This document shows, piece by piece, positions 49,978 to 62,542 of a stretch of 64,000 nt of DNA; within the stretch, counting starts at the first letter, position 1, and the number at the start of each line of letters is the position of its first letter. The position numbers were made by a program, and so were the translations under genes. The notes beneath the pieces were generated by a model. It was given only the letters and a program-made list of their open reading frames with translations. It was not told the origin of the DNA and did not search any database. The stretch is taken from assembly GCF_003206695.1 (NCBI RefSeq), contig NZ_PZJN01000006.1:179333-243332 (forward strand), in the 5' to 3' direction. Source of the DNA: Salinicola halophyticus (GTDB lineage: Bacteria > Pseudomonadota > Gammaproteobacteria > Pseudomonadales > Halomonadaceae).

Positions 49978-50508
49978 TTATCCGAGCAGAAATCCGCCAT
50001 AGACCAGCCCTAGAAGGACGGCCCACACCGGGTGGAGCTTGAGTCGCCATAGCATCACGCAGGCTATCGCGCCGATGATCAGGGTATGGATCCAGCCGGC
50101 ACCACTGACGCCTTCGCTAAAAAACGACCAGGTGAGATAGCCCATCAGCACCATGATCACCGGTCTGACCCACTGGCTCATCGACTTGACCTTGATCGAG
50201 TCCCGGTAGCGGTACAGCGCCCCCAGCGCGACCAGCATCAGAATCAGCGAGGGAGCGACGGTGGCAAACGTCGCGATCAGGCCGCCGCCGATGCCGGCGA
50301 CGTCGTAGCCGATGTAGCCGGCCATCTTGGTGGCGATAGGGCTAGGCAGGGTATTGCCCAGCGCCAGGGTCTCGGCGAACTGCTGGGAGGTCATCCAGCC
50401 GTAGCGGCCGACCACCTCGTTCTCGACCAGCGGAATGATGGCCGGTCCGCCGCCGTAACCGATGATGTTGGGGATGAAGAACGCCAGGAACAGATCCCAG
50501 TAGATCAT
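49978..50508 (-). CDS. ChrA-family half-size transporter, second of pair
   Basis: A 176-residue inner-membrane protein, one CHR domain of about five to six helices, with the family motifs IIGYGGGPAIIPLVENEVV near the N-terminus and LALGNTLPSPIATKMAGYIGYDVAG. Full-length ChrA chromate exporters are two fused CHR domains; short paired genes form heterodimers. Start ATG at 50508 overlaps the stop of the partner gene (4 nt). The proteins in this setting may carry an organic anion rather than chromate; the sequence cannot decide. Confidence 0.88.
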   Translation of the reverse strand: MIYWDLFLAFFIPNIIGYGGGPAIIPLVENEVVGRYGWMTSQQFAETLALGNTLPSPIATKMAGYIGYDVAGIGGGLIATFATVAPSLILMLVALGALYRYRDSIKVKSMSQWVRPVIMVLMGYLTWSFFSEGVSGAGWIHTLIIGAIACVMLWRLKLHPVWAVLLGLVYGGFLLG

Positions 50509-51083
50509 GACTTGACCTCCCCGCTGCGTTTGCGCCGCTCGGGGCGCAGCAGTGCGGCGACCAGGATTGCCGCGATCACCAGGCCCGGATGGATGCCCAG
50601 TCCGTAGATCAGGCCGCCAGCGACCGCGCCCATGATCAGAGTCGCGATCCAGCCCAGCGCGGCGCGGGATTTCTGGAAGAAGTCCCAGGTGAGCTGCGCC
50701 ATCATCACCATCACCACCGGCACGACACCTTCGCTCATGCCCTGAATCCAGCGTTGATCGCGGTAGCGGGTGAACAATCCCAACAACACTACCATCGCTA
50801 CGATGCACGGCACGATGACCGCCAGCACCGCATTGAGGCAGCCCGCTACGCCGCCGACCCGGTAGCCGATGGTGCCGGCCATCTTGGTCGCGATAGGGCC
50901 GGGCAGGGTATTGCCGATGGCAAGGATGTCGCCGAAATCATCATCGTTCATCCACTGATAGCGGGTGACCGCCTCGGCGCGCACCAGAGGGATCATCGAC
51001 GGGCCGCCGCCGAATCCGAGCAGGCCGATGCGCAAAAACGCCATGAACAGTTGGCCCTGAACGGCCAGTGAGGACGAAGCCAT
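50505..51083 (-). CDS. ChrA-family half-size transporter, first of pair
   Basis: A 192-residue membrane protein with one CHR domain: GLLGFGGGPSMIPLVRAEAV, DDFGDILAIGNTLPGPIATKMAGTIGYRVGG, and four further hydrophobic segments, ending in a basic tail RPERRKRSGEVKS. Homologous to the following gene, as expected for a heterodimeric CHR pair. It starts 3 bp after the GGT-family gene stop, so the hydrolase and both transporter halves are probably co-translated. Confidence 0.88.
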   Translation of the reverse strand: MASSSLAVQGQLFMAFLRIGLLGFGGGPSMIPLVRAEAVTRYQWMNDDDFGDILAIGNTLPGPIATKMAGTIGYRVGGVAGCLNAVLAVIVPCIVAMVVLLGLFTRYRDQRWIQGMSEGVVPVVMVMMAQLTWDFFQKSRAALGWIATLIMGAVAGGLIYGLGIHPGLVIAAILVAALLRPERRKRSGEVKS

Positions 51084-51086
51084 GGG

Positions 51087-52718
51087 TCAGAGCACCGCAA
51101 TGCTGGAGTCGGTGCGCGGCTCGGTGCCACCGCAATACACGCCGCTTTGCGGATCGCGAAGGATGATCTGGCCACGACCGTAGGCGGTACTGTCCACGGC
51201 CATGACGATCTGATGGCCGCGCTCCGCCATGTCGCGAATCACGTGCATCGGATAGCCCGGCTCGATGCCGATCTTGCGTCCGCCCATCCACTGCCAGCGC
51301 GGGGCATCGAGCGCCGCCTGCGGGTTGAGGCCGAAGTCGATCAGGTTCATCGCCACCTGCATGTGGCCCTGGGGCTGCATGAAACCACCCATCACGCCGA
51401 ACGGCCCGATAGCCTTGTCGCCACGGGTCAGGAAACCGGGAATGATGGTGTGGAAAGTCCGCTTGCCGGGGGCGAGCACGTTGACGTGGTCCGCGTCGAG
51501 ACTGAAGCCGTGACCGCGATTCTGCAGCGAGATGCCGGTATCCGGCACCACCACGCCGGAACCGAAGCCGTGATAGTTGCTCTGGATGTAGGAGACCATG
51601 TTGCCGTCGCTGTCGGCGGTGGCGAGGTAAACCGTACCACCGGCCTGCGGCTGACCGGGCTCGGGGTCGATGGCGCGCTCGCCGATCAGGCGGCGGCGGG
51701 TCGCTGCATACTCGTCGCTCAACAGCGAGGCCACGCTGGTGCGCATGTGTTCCGCCTGAGTGATGTGATGGTGGCCATCGGTATAGGCCAGCTTCATCGC
51801 TTCCAGCTGGCGATGCAGCAGTTGCGGGTCGTCGCGTACAGTGACGTCGAACCCTTCCATCATGCGTAGCGCCATCAGCGCGACCATGCCCTGACCGTTG
51901 GGTGGGATCTCCCACACGTCATAGCCGCGATAGTTGACCGAGATCGGCTCGACCCACTCGGGCCGATAGTCCGCCAGATCGTCGGCACGAAGATAACCGC
52001 CAGTCGCCTGCGAGAAGGCATCGATCTTATTCGCCAGCTCGCCGCGGTAGAAGCTGTCGCAGCGGCTTTCGGCCAGTGCTTCGAGGGTACGCGCCTGAGC
52101 CTCGTTGCGATGGAGTTCGCCGGGACGGGGCGCATGCCCGTTGGGCGCAAAGGCGTCGAGCCAAGGCGCGACGGCCGGGTCGTCGGCCTTGGCGCGGAAT
52201 TCGATCTCGGCACGCTGCCACAGCTGACTGATCACCGGGGAAACCGGAAATCCTTCCCGGGCGATACGGATCGCCGGTGCCAGCAGAGTGGCAAAATCGA
52301 GCTTGCCGTGCTGCTTCGAAAGCTCGGCCCAGGCCGCCGGAATGCCGGGCACGGTGACCGGTGTCCAGCCGTGCAGAGGCATCCCGTCATGGCCCGCGGC
52401 CTTGACCGCTTCCGGTGTCAGCCGCTTCGGCGCGTGGCCACTGGCATTGAGACCGTGAAGTTTGCCGCCGCCATCGTTGCCCTCGGCCAGCCATACCAGG
52501 GCAAAGGCATCGCCACCGATGCCGTTGCCGCTGGGTTCGACCACGGTGAGGACGGCCGCCGTCGCGATCGCGGCATCGATGGCGTTGCCACCTTGCGCCA
52601 GCACGTCGCGACCGGCCTGGCTGGCCTGCGGCTGCGAGGCGGCGACCATGCCGCGACTGGCATAGGTAGCGCTACGGCGAGAGGGAAAAGGATTGTTGTG
52701 ATCGAAAGCGAGGGTCAT
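51087..52718 (-). CDS. Gamma-glutamyltransferase-family Ntn-hydrolase (YwrD/HpxW-like)
   Basis: A 543-residue proenzyme of the gamma-glutamyltranspeptidase family. It begins with FPSRRSATYASRGMVAASQP and QGGNAIDAAIATAAVLTVVE; the autoprocessing nucleophile is expected at Thr362 (GGTVYLATADSDGNMVS), with NRGHGFSLD and the G-rich YRGYDVWEIPPNGQG segment also conserved. There is no signal peptide, unlike periplasmic glutathione-degrading GGT; it rather resembles the cytoplasmic YwrD and HpxW (oxamate amidohydrolase) branch. ATG 52718 fits the family start; the longer frame to 53036 would cross the promoter. Substrate uncertain. Confidence 0.88.
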   Translation of the reverse strand: MTLAFDHNNPFPSRRSATYASRGMVAASQPQASQAGRDVLAQGGNAIDAAIATAAVLTVVEPSGNGIGGDAFALVWLAEGNDGGGKLHGLNASGHAPKRLTPEAVKAAGHDGMPLHGWTPVTVPGIPAAWAELSKQHGKLDFATLLAPAIRIAREGFPVSPVISQLWQRAEIEFRAKADDPAVAPWLDAFAPNGHAPRPGELHRNEAQARTLEALAESRCDSFYRGELANKIDAFSQATGGYLRADDLADYRPEWVEPISVNYRGYDVWEIPPNGQGMVALMALRMMEGFDVTVRDDPQLLHRQLEAMKLAYTDGHHHITQAEHMRTSVASLLSDEYAATRRRLIGERAIDPEPGQPQAGGTVYLATADSDGNMVSYIQSNYHGFGSGVVVPDTGISLQNRGHGFSLDADHVNVLAPGKRTFHTIIPGFLTRGDKAIGPFGVMGGFMQPQGHMQVAMNLIDFGLNPQAALDAPRWQWMGGRKIGIEPGYPMHVIRDMAERGHQIVMAVDSTAYGRGQIILRDPQSGVYCGGTEPRTDSSIAVL

Positions 52719-52911
52719 GAGCGGTTCTCGATTTATTCTTGGCCGGTTCGTGGGATGCCGTAGGTCGTGCGTCGAGGCGGTCTTGCCGTAGGAAAGTCTT
52801 ACGGTAAATCTATGTGAATCGTTTATATTGTGGAAAATCGATTTTTTACTATTACGTCGATCTTGGCCGCAGGTCAAGCGCTGGCTGGGCAAACCACGTC
52901 GGGTCGGCACA

Positions 52912-52940
52912 CGAATCTCCGCCATTGCGAATCTCCGCCA
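52912..52940. promoter_or_regulatory. Direct repeat in the GGT-family/GntR intergenic region
   Basis: CGAATCTCCGCCA occurs at 52912-52924 and 52928-52940, a 16-bp period between the divergent promoters and 23 bp before the GntR-gene start. AT-rich sequence around 52810-52850 could hold the promoters. Autoregulation by the GntR protein is a reasonable guess. Confidence 0.4.
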
Positions 52941-52962
52941 CTGGATTAGAAGGTCAGACATT

Positions 52963-53640
52963 ATGGGAGCCGAAGTCTCCTCCGCGAATACGGCCACCAG
53001 CCAGTTGTACGTGGCCTTGAAGCGCGACCTGATCAACGGTCGTTTTACCGCCGGTCAGAAATTGGCCATCACCACGCTCAAGCAGCACTACCAGGTTGGG
53101 TTGAGCCCGCTGCGCGAGGCTCTCAATCGGCTGGCGGCCTACGGCCTGCTGGAGCAGGAAAATCAGCGTGGTTTCCGTGTTCCCGCGCTGGAGCGAGCGG
53201 AACTCGATGATATCGCCGACCTGCGCAGCCGCTTCGAAGGCCAGGCGTTGGAACAGGCGCTAGAAAACGGGGGCGCCGAGTGGGAGGCGGGGCTGCTGGC
53301 GGCTTTCCACCGGCTCAAGCGCGCCGATGAAGCGCCGGGGCAGCTCGATCACTGGGAGCAGATGCATCTGCAGTTCCATCGTCATCTGCTCGAACCCTGT
53401 GAGTCGGCGTGGTTGCTGCGCTTCATCGAACAGCTGCACGACCAGTTCGACCGCTATCGACGCATGGCCCCCGCCAACGACGCAGTACGCACGATCCTCA
53501 ACGAGCAGCACGGGCGGCTGGTCGAGCTGGCGTTGGCGCGCGACATCGCGGCCGCGCGGGCACTGCTCGAAGAGCACATTCGGCTCTCCTACGAGGTGGC
53601 GCAGGGGGCGTGTCACGAAAGCCGGGTGGGCGAAAGATGA
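52963..53640 (+). CDS. GntR-family (FCD domain) transcriptional regulator
   Basis: A 225-residue regulator: winged-helix GntR domain at about residues 8-75 (LYVALKRDLINGRFTAGQKL, then LSPLREALNRLAAYGLLEQE) and a C-terminal all-helical FCD ligand-binding domain with DLRSRFEGQALEQAL, FHRHLLEPCES and EQHGRLVELALARD, carrying the usual metal/acid-binding His residues. It starts at ATG 52963 after GAAGGT. Divergent from the GGT-family/ChrA/Tct block and probably controls it in response to an organic acid effector. The 45-residue upstream extension is rejected. Confidence 0.9.
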   Translation: MGAEVSSANTATSQLYVALKRDLINGRFTAGQKLAITTLKQHYQVGLSPLREALNRLAAYGLLEQENQRGFRVPALERAELDDIADLRSRFEGQALEQALENGGAEWEAGLLAAFHRLKRADEAPGQLDHWEQMHLQFHRHLLEPCESAWLLRFIEQLHDQFDRYRRMAPANDAVRTILNEQHGRLVELALARDIAAARALLEEHIRLSYEVAQGACHESRVGER

Positions 53641-53684
53641 GGGCGGAACCGGAGGTAAGGGAGCCGGCGATCCCGGTGGCGTGA

Positions 53685-54296
53685 TCAGAGACGGGTAAGC
53701 GCGCCCTTGAGTCGCTGTTCGAGCAGAGCCAGCGAAACGCTGTCGTCTGCCGGCCAAGCCAGTGTCAGCCGTGGACCGTGGCTATCGTACTCGGCATCGG
53801 TGATGGGAATGTCATGTTCCGTCAGCCAGTGGCGGGCTTCGGCCTCGTTGCTGAAATCGACCTGGATCGCCACGACACGCCGTTCGGTGAATTCGCGCCG
53901 GGCGAGCGTCTCCAGCGCCTTGAGCACCGCCTGGGTATAGGCGCGCACCAGCCCGCCGGTGCCCAGTTTGGTGCCGCCGAAGTAGCGCGTTACCACAGCG
54001 CCGATCTGGCCCATGCCGCTGCCTTCCAGCGCCTGGAACATCGGTCGACCCGCCGTGCCGCCCGGCTCACCGTCATCCGAAAAACCGATCGCGACCTGCT
54101 CCCCGGGCGGACCGGCGATGAACGCGGAACAGTGATGGCTGGCATCGGGGTGCACCGTGCGCGCCTCGGCCAGCAGCGCCTCGAAGGCCGCGTTATCGGG
54201 CGCATGAGCGATCCAGCAGAGGAACCGACTCTTCTCGATCTCGACACTGTTGGTATGTCGCGCCTGCGGCGCCAGATCGGGAATCGGGTAGCGCAT
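53685..54296 (-). CDS. IMPACT/YigZ family protein
   Basis: A 203-residue protein with the UPF0029/IMPACT N-terminal domain: KSRFLCWIAHAPDNAAFEALL, ASHHCSAFIAG, FSDDGEPGGTAGRPM and the signature RYFGGTKLGTGGLVRAYTQA, then a DUF1949 C-terminal ferredoxin-like domain. E. coli YigZ and eukaryotic IMPACT are members; a role in translation or stress response is suspected. Start ATG shares a base with the stop of the LexA-like gene (TGATG), so the two are translationally coupled. Confidence 0.92.
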   Translation of the reverse strand: MRYPIPDLAPQARHTNSVEIEKSRFLCWIAHAPDNAAFEALLAEARTVHPDASHHCSAFIAGPPGEQVAIGFSDDGEPGGTAGRPMFQALEGSGMGQIGAVVTRYFGGTKLGTGGLVRAYTQAVLKALETLARREFTERRVVAIQVDFSNEAEARHWLTEHDIPITDAEYDSHGPRLTLAWPADDSVSLALLEQRLKGALTRL

Positions 54297-54769
54297 CAGG
54301 CGGCTTGTGGCGGATTGCGCATCACGCCCATGACCAGACCGAGCACCTGAACGTCTTCATTTTTCAGAAAAATCGGCGGCATGGTGTCGTTGGCAGGCTG
54401 CAGACGAACGCCGGACTTCTCGATGAACAGCTTCTTCAGCGTCACTTCGTGGTTGTTGATCAGCACCACGGCGGTCTCGCCGTTTTCCGCCGATTCATAG
54501 CGTTCGATGATGATCACGTCGCCGTCGAAGATATTGCTGTCGATCATCGAGTCGCCACGGACGCGCAGGGCGTAGGTATTGCGTCGGACCAGCTTCGCCG
54601 GAACGTGAACGGTGGCATTGTCGAGGCAGGCTTCCATCGGCAGGCCGGCTGCGACCTGGCCGAGCAACGGGATCTCGACCATGTCGGTCGCGTCGATGGG
54701 TTCCCAGTTGCCGTCGATCAGCGGCAGATTCGGCTGGCGCTGTAGATAGCTCGGTGCGGCGTTTGTCAT
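54296..54769 (-). CDS. LexA-like S24 self-cleaving protein without DNA-binding domain
   Basis: A 157-residue S24-family protein. The catalytic domain is complete: autocleavage bond Ala41-Gly42 (GQVAAGLP), nucleophile Ser74 (RGDSMID) and general-base Lys112 (VTLKKLF), as in LexA and UmuD. Only about 35 residues precede the cleavage region, and they contain no helix-turn-helix, so it cannot be a conventional LexA repressor. It is UmuD-sized but has a LexA-type AG bond and no umuC neighbour. No CTG-N10-CAG SOS box is seen upstream. Coupled to the YigZ gene; divergent from smc. Confidence 0.82.
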   Translation of the reverse strand: MTNAAPSYLQRQPNLPLIDGNWEPIDATDMVEIPLLGQVAAGLPMEACLDNATVHVPAKLVRRNTYALRVRGDSMIDSNIFDGDVIIIERYESAENGETAVVLINNHEVTLKKLFIEKSGVRLQPANDTMPPIFLKNEDVQVLGLVMGVMRNPPQAA

Positions 54770-54981
54770 CGTCTTCTCCCGAGGTGGTGGCGCCATCATA
54801 GCAAGGCAAGCGCCGGCGACAAGTCGATACCTTGCTCCACACCGATATTGCGGTTGGCTATTCCGCGACCCTGGCACTGGATATCGACCACGTGGTGCCT
54901 TAGGCTCTGCCGAATCCTGCGTCGAGGCCGCCGTCGTTGGCGGCGCCGACGCCTATCGGATCCAGGAGCTTCACTGACCGC

Positions 54982-57900
54982 ATGCGCCTCAAGTCCATCA
55001 AACTGGCCGGTTTCAAGTCGTTCGTCGATCCGGTCACGGTACCGTTCGACGGCAACATGACCGCCATCGTCGGACCCAACGGCTGCGGTAAATCCAACAT
55101 CATCGATGCGGTGCGCTGGGTCATGGGCGAGTCCTCCGCCAAGACGCTGCGCGGCGAGTCGATGACCGATGTCATCTTCAACGGCTCCACCGGCCGATCA
55201 CCCATCGGGCAGGCCTCCATCGAACTGGTTTTCGACAATCGCGAGGGGGACCTCGGCGGCGCCTACGCCGGCTACAACGAGATCGCGGTCAAGCGCCTGG
55301 TCACTCGCGAGGCGCAGTCCAGCTATTTCCTCAACGGCCAGAAATGCCGCCGTCGCGATATCGCCGACATTTTCCTGGGCACCGGCCTCGGGCCGCGCTC
55401 CTACGCGATCATCGGTCAGGGCATGATTTCCCGGCTGGTCGAGGCGCGTCCGGAGGATCTACGTAACACGCTGGAAGAGGCGGCGGGCATCTCCAAGTAC
55501 AAGGAGCGTCGGCGGGAAACCGAAAACCGTCTGCGGCGTACCCAGGAGAATCTGGAGCGTCTCGACGATATCCGCGAGGAGCTCGACAAGCAGCTCGAAC
55601 GGCTCAAGCGTCAGGCCGAAGCCGCAAGGCGTTATCGCACCTTGAAAGCGGAAGAGCATCGCCTGCGTGGTGAGCTGGCGCTGCTGCGCGAACGCGCCTT
55701 GCGCAGTCAGCAGCGCGAGGAAGAAACGCGCGTGCGCGACTACGAACTCCAGGTGGAGCGCGAGATTCTGGGCCAGCGCCAGTGCGAATCCCGGCTGGCG
55801 GAAGGCCGGGAGACGCACGACGTCGTCGCTGCAGAGCTGGAAACCCATCAGGCCGCTTTCTATCAGACCGGCGCCGACATCGCGCGGCTCGAGCAATCAC
55901 TCGAACATGCCAGGCAGCGTGAACGCCAGCTCTCCGGCGATCTCGACAGCGCCCGGCAGGAGCGCGATGCGCTGGGGCAGCTGGTCGAACAGGACGAGAC
56001 GCGCCGTGCGGAGCTCGAGACCCGGCTCGAGACGCTGCTGCCCGATGCCGAAATGGCAGACGAGGCGCTACTGACCCTGGAGGCCCAGCTCGAGGACGCC
56101 GAGGCCTCGGCTCATGAACGTCAGCAGCAGTGGGAGGCCTTCAGCGAGCGGGATCGAGAAGTCCGCCACCGGGCCGAGCGCGAGCAGGAATCGATCCAGC
56201 GCCTTGAACGCCAGCTCGAGCAGTTGACCCACGAGCTCGAGCGGCGCCGGCAGCAGCGAGCGGAACTGCCGGATATCGGCGATCTCGAAATGGAGCGGGA
56301 CACGGTCGAAGAGACACTGGCGGTGCTGGACGAACGCCGCCAGACACTGGAAATTCGCCGCGACGAGCGCCGTCAATCGCGGGAGCAGGCTCGGGAACGT
56401 CAGGCGGAGATACAGGCCGCCCGGGATAGCGAACGCGAGCGCCAGCATCGCTGCCAGGGGGAGATCGCCTCGCTCGAGGCGCTGATCAAGGCGGCACTGA
56501 ATGACGACGATGCCAGTCTCGCCGAGCACCTCGCCGATCATCCGCTGGCTGACGCACCGCGGGTCGCCGAGCGGCTGGAAGTGGAAGCCGGCTGGGAGCG
56601 CACGGTGGCCTGGGTACTGGCGCCGTGGCTCCGGGCGAGGCTGGCGACCCCTGAGAGTGCTCGTGCGCCTCTGGAGTCGCTGTCCAGTGGCGAGCTACCG
56701 GTGGTATCGGATCACGCGCCGGATCCGGCGCCCGCGCACTCCCTGGGCGTCAGGGTCAACGGTGCCGGCGCGCTGGCGACGCTGTTGTCGACGATCTACT
56801 GCGTCGACGATTCGGCGACAGCCTGGCAGAGGGTGGCCGATCTTCCCGTCGGCCATAGCGTGATTACCCAAGAGGGGCTGTGGCTGGGTCGCGGCTGGGC
56901 CAGACGGCTGGGCCGAGACGATGCCAACGCGGATAGCGTCCTGCTTCAGCGCCAACGCCGCGACGCACTGGTCGAGGAGCTGGCATCGCTAGACGATACC
57001 CTCGCCGAGCATCAGGCGCAGATCGCCGATTGGCAGTCTCAGGGCGACGCCAGCGACGCGGCGCTGGAAACGCTGCAGCAGGAAGAGCGCGAACTCGCCG
57101 AGCAGCGCCAGGCGCAATCGACGCGGCTGGCGACCCTGGCAAGCCGGCTCGAGCACGTTGGCTCGCGGCTTCGAGAGTTCGACGCCGAGCAAGCCCAGGG
57201 GCAGGATCGACACGCAACACAGACCCTGGAGCTGGAAAGTACGCGCGAACGCTGGCAGCAGGCGCTCGATCGGATCGAAGCCAACAGCGTCGAGCGTGAC
57301 ACGCTGCAAAGGGCGCGTGAGCAGAGCCAGACCCGACTGGGAGAGCTTCGTCAGCAGCAGCAGCAGACGCGTCAGGCGCAGCAGCAGCTGGCCCTCGAGC
57401 GCCAACGTCTTGAAGCACAGGGGGGCGAGCTTCGACAGCAGGCCGAGCGCAGTCGGGAGCAGCTGTCGCGACTCGACGAACGTGTCGAACTGCTGCGGGA
57501 ACAGATGGGCACCTTGCGAGAACCCGACGGGGATCAGCGCGAACGTCTGGAGCAGTTGCTCGAGACGCGATCGCAGCAGGAGGCCGCGCTCGACCGCTGC
57601 CGGGACCGCGCCAACCAGATCGGCGAGACACTGCGTCAGACGGAGATCGACCGCCAGCAGCACGAGCGTCAGCTGGAAGAGTGGCGCCAGCGGTTACAGG
57701 AGGCGCGAATGCAGGTGCAGGCGCTGACCCTCAAGGCGGATGCCCAGCGCGAAGCGTTGGCGGAACAGCAGCAGGATGCCCCCGCCCTGGAGGAAAATCT
57801 CGATCCCGATGCCACGGAGTCCGCCTGGCAGACTCGCCTGGAAGCGGCCGGTGAGCGCATCCGACGGCTCGGTGCCATCAACCTCGCGGCGATCGAAGAG

Positions 57901-58485
57901 TACGAGCAGCAGGCCGAACGGCGCGACTACCTCGAAGCCCAGCATGCCGAACTGAGCGAGGCGATCGATACACTGGAGCGGGCGATCAAGCGGATCGATC
58001 AGGAGACGCGGGCCCGTTTCAAGCAGACTTTCGAGCAAGTGAACCAGGGTCTGATGGCACTTTTTCCCCGAGTCTTCGGCGGCGGGGCCGCATGGTTGAC
58101 GCTCACGGGGGAAGATTTGCTGGAGACGGGCGTGGCAATCATGGCACGTCCCCCGGGCAAGAAAAACAGCACCATTCATTTGCTTTCCGGAGGCGAAAAA
58201 GCGCTGACGGCACTGTCGTTGGTGTTTGCCATCTTCCAGCTCAATCCGGCCCCTTTTTGCATGCTCGACGAAGTCGATGCGCCACTCGATGATGCGAACG
58301 TGGGGCGCTACGCGAAATTGGTCAAGGAAATGTCCGAGAGCGTGCAGTTCATCTTCATCACGCATAATAAAATTGCAATGGAAGCTGCCGAGCGATTGAT
58401 GGGCGTGACCATGCAGGAGCCGGGCGTCTCTCGTCTGGTATCAGTGGGTGTCGATGAGGCGGCATCGATGGTGGAGGCGTCATGA
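54982..58485 (+). CDS. smc: SMC chromosome condensin ATPase
   Basis: A 1167-residue SMC protein of the Smc-ScpAB complex that organises and segregates chromosomes. The N-terminal head has Walker A GPNGCGKSNIIDAVRWVMGE (residues about 32-51), followed by long coiled coils rich in Glu/Arg/Gln, a hinge at about 520-650, the returning coil, and the C-terminal head with the ABC signature LLSGGEKALTALSLVFA and Walker B FCMLDEVDAPLDDANV. ATG 54982 (MRLKSIKLAGFKSF) is the conserved start. zipA and ligA follow in the pseudomonad order. Confidence 0.97.
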   Translation: MRLKSIKLAGFKSFVDPVTVPFDGNMTAIVGPNGCGKSNIIDAVRWVMGESSAKTLRGESMTDVIFNGSTGRSPIGQASIELVFDNREGDLGGAYAGYNEIAVKRLVTREAQSSYFLNGQKCRRRDIADIFLGTGLGPRSYAIIGQGMISRLVEARPEDLRNTLEEAAGISKYKERRRETENRLRRTQENLERLDDIREELDKQLERLKRQAEAARRYRTLKAEEHRLRGELALLRERALRSQQREEETRVRDYELQVEREILGQRQCESRLAEGRETHDVVAAELETHQAAFYQTGADIARLEQSLEHARQRERQLSGDLDSARQERDALGQLVEQDETRRAELETRLETLLPDAEMADEALLTLEAQLEDAEASAHERQQQWEAFSERDREVRHRAEREQESIQRLERQLEQLTHELERRRQQRAELPDIGDLEMERDTVEETLAVLDERRQTLEIRRDERRQSREQARERQAEIQAARDSERERQHRCQGEIASLEALIKAALNDDDASLAEHLADHPLADAPRVAERLEVEAGWERTVAWVLAPWLRARLATPESARAPLESLSSGELPVVSDHAPDPAPAHSLGVRVNGAGALATLLSTIYCVDDSATAWQRVADLPVGHSVITQEGLWLGRGWARRLGRDDANADSVLLQRQRRDALVEELASLDDTLAEHQAQIADWQSQGDASDAALETLQQEERELAEQRQAQSTRLATLASRLEHVGSRLREFDAEQAQGQDRHATQTLELESTRERWQQALDRIEANSVERDTLQRAREQSQTRLGELRQQQQQTRQAQQQLALERQRLEAQGGELRQQAERSREQLSRLDERVELLREQMGTLREPDGDQRERLEQLLETRSQQEAALDRCRDRANQIGETLRQTEIDRQQHERQLEEWRQRLQEARMQVQALTLKADAQREALAEQQQDAPALEENLDPDATESAWQTRLEAAGERIRRLGAINLAAIEEYEQQAERRDYLEAQHAELSEAIDTLERAIKRIDQETRARFKQTFEQVNQGLMALFPRVFGGGAAWLTLTGEDLLETGVAIMARPPGKKNSTIHLLSGGEKALTALSLVFAIFQLNPAPFCMLDEVDAPLDDANVGRYAKLVKEMSESVQFIFITHNKIAMEAAERLMGVTMQEPGVSRLVSVGVDEAASMVEAS

Positions 58486-58617
58486 TGTCGTGGAAAATAG
58501 CCAAACCGGCTAACGACGTAATAGGATAGGAAAGATGGGATGGAATTGAAGGGTGATTGCTGATGGGCGAAACTTCACTTGACAAAGAAAAAAAGTAGCC
58601 CATTTTTGACAAATCAC

Positions 58618-58674
58618 GCTATGCTAGTGCCAACATGCGATAAGCATGTTGTCCTCTTCCAGCATAGTGGCACC
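58618..58674 (+). promoter_or_regulatory. zipA leader with three inverted-repeat pairs
   Basis: An 8-bp pair CAACATGC (58631-58638)/GCATGTTG (58644-58651), a 7-bp pair CTATGCT (58619-58625)/AGCATAG (58661-58667), and a 6-bp pair GTGCCA (58627-58632)/TGGCAC (58668-58673). The first could nest inside either of the others, but the last two cross, so a pseudoknot or alternative folds are possible just before the zipA start (58695). Confidence 0.4.
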
Positions 58675-58694
58675 GCGAACAGGCAAGACGACCC

Positions 58695-62436
<3,742 letters not shown>

Positions 62437-62469
62437 GAACGCGCGTTCGCCAGGGCAGCTGAAGAGACG

Positions 62470-62506
62470 AAAACGGCGCCCCGTTCGAGAACAGGGCGCC
62501 GTTTTA
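62470..62506. terminator. Bidirectional terminator between YheU gene and transporter
   Basis: AAAACGGCGCCC and GGGCGCCGTTTT form a perfect 12-bp stem closed over CGTTCGAGAACA (itself able to add pairs). Symmetric A/T flanks allow it to end the ligA transcript and the convergent transporter gene. Confidence 0.88.
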
Positions 62507-62542
62507 CATGGCCATTCGTCTGAACTGGCCGTTGCTGCCGGA

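Noticed and set aside
54296-54769. Prophage repressor or canonical LexA
   Set aside because: No helix-turn-helix is encoded and no phage genes lie nearby.
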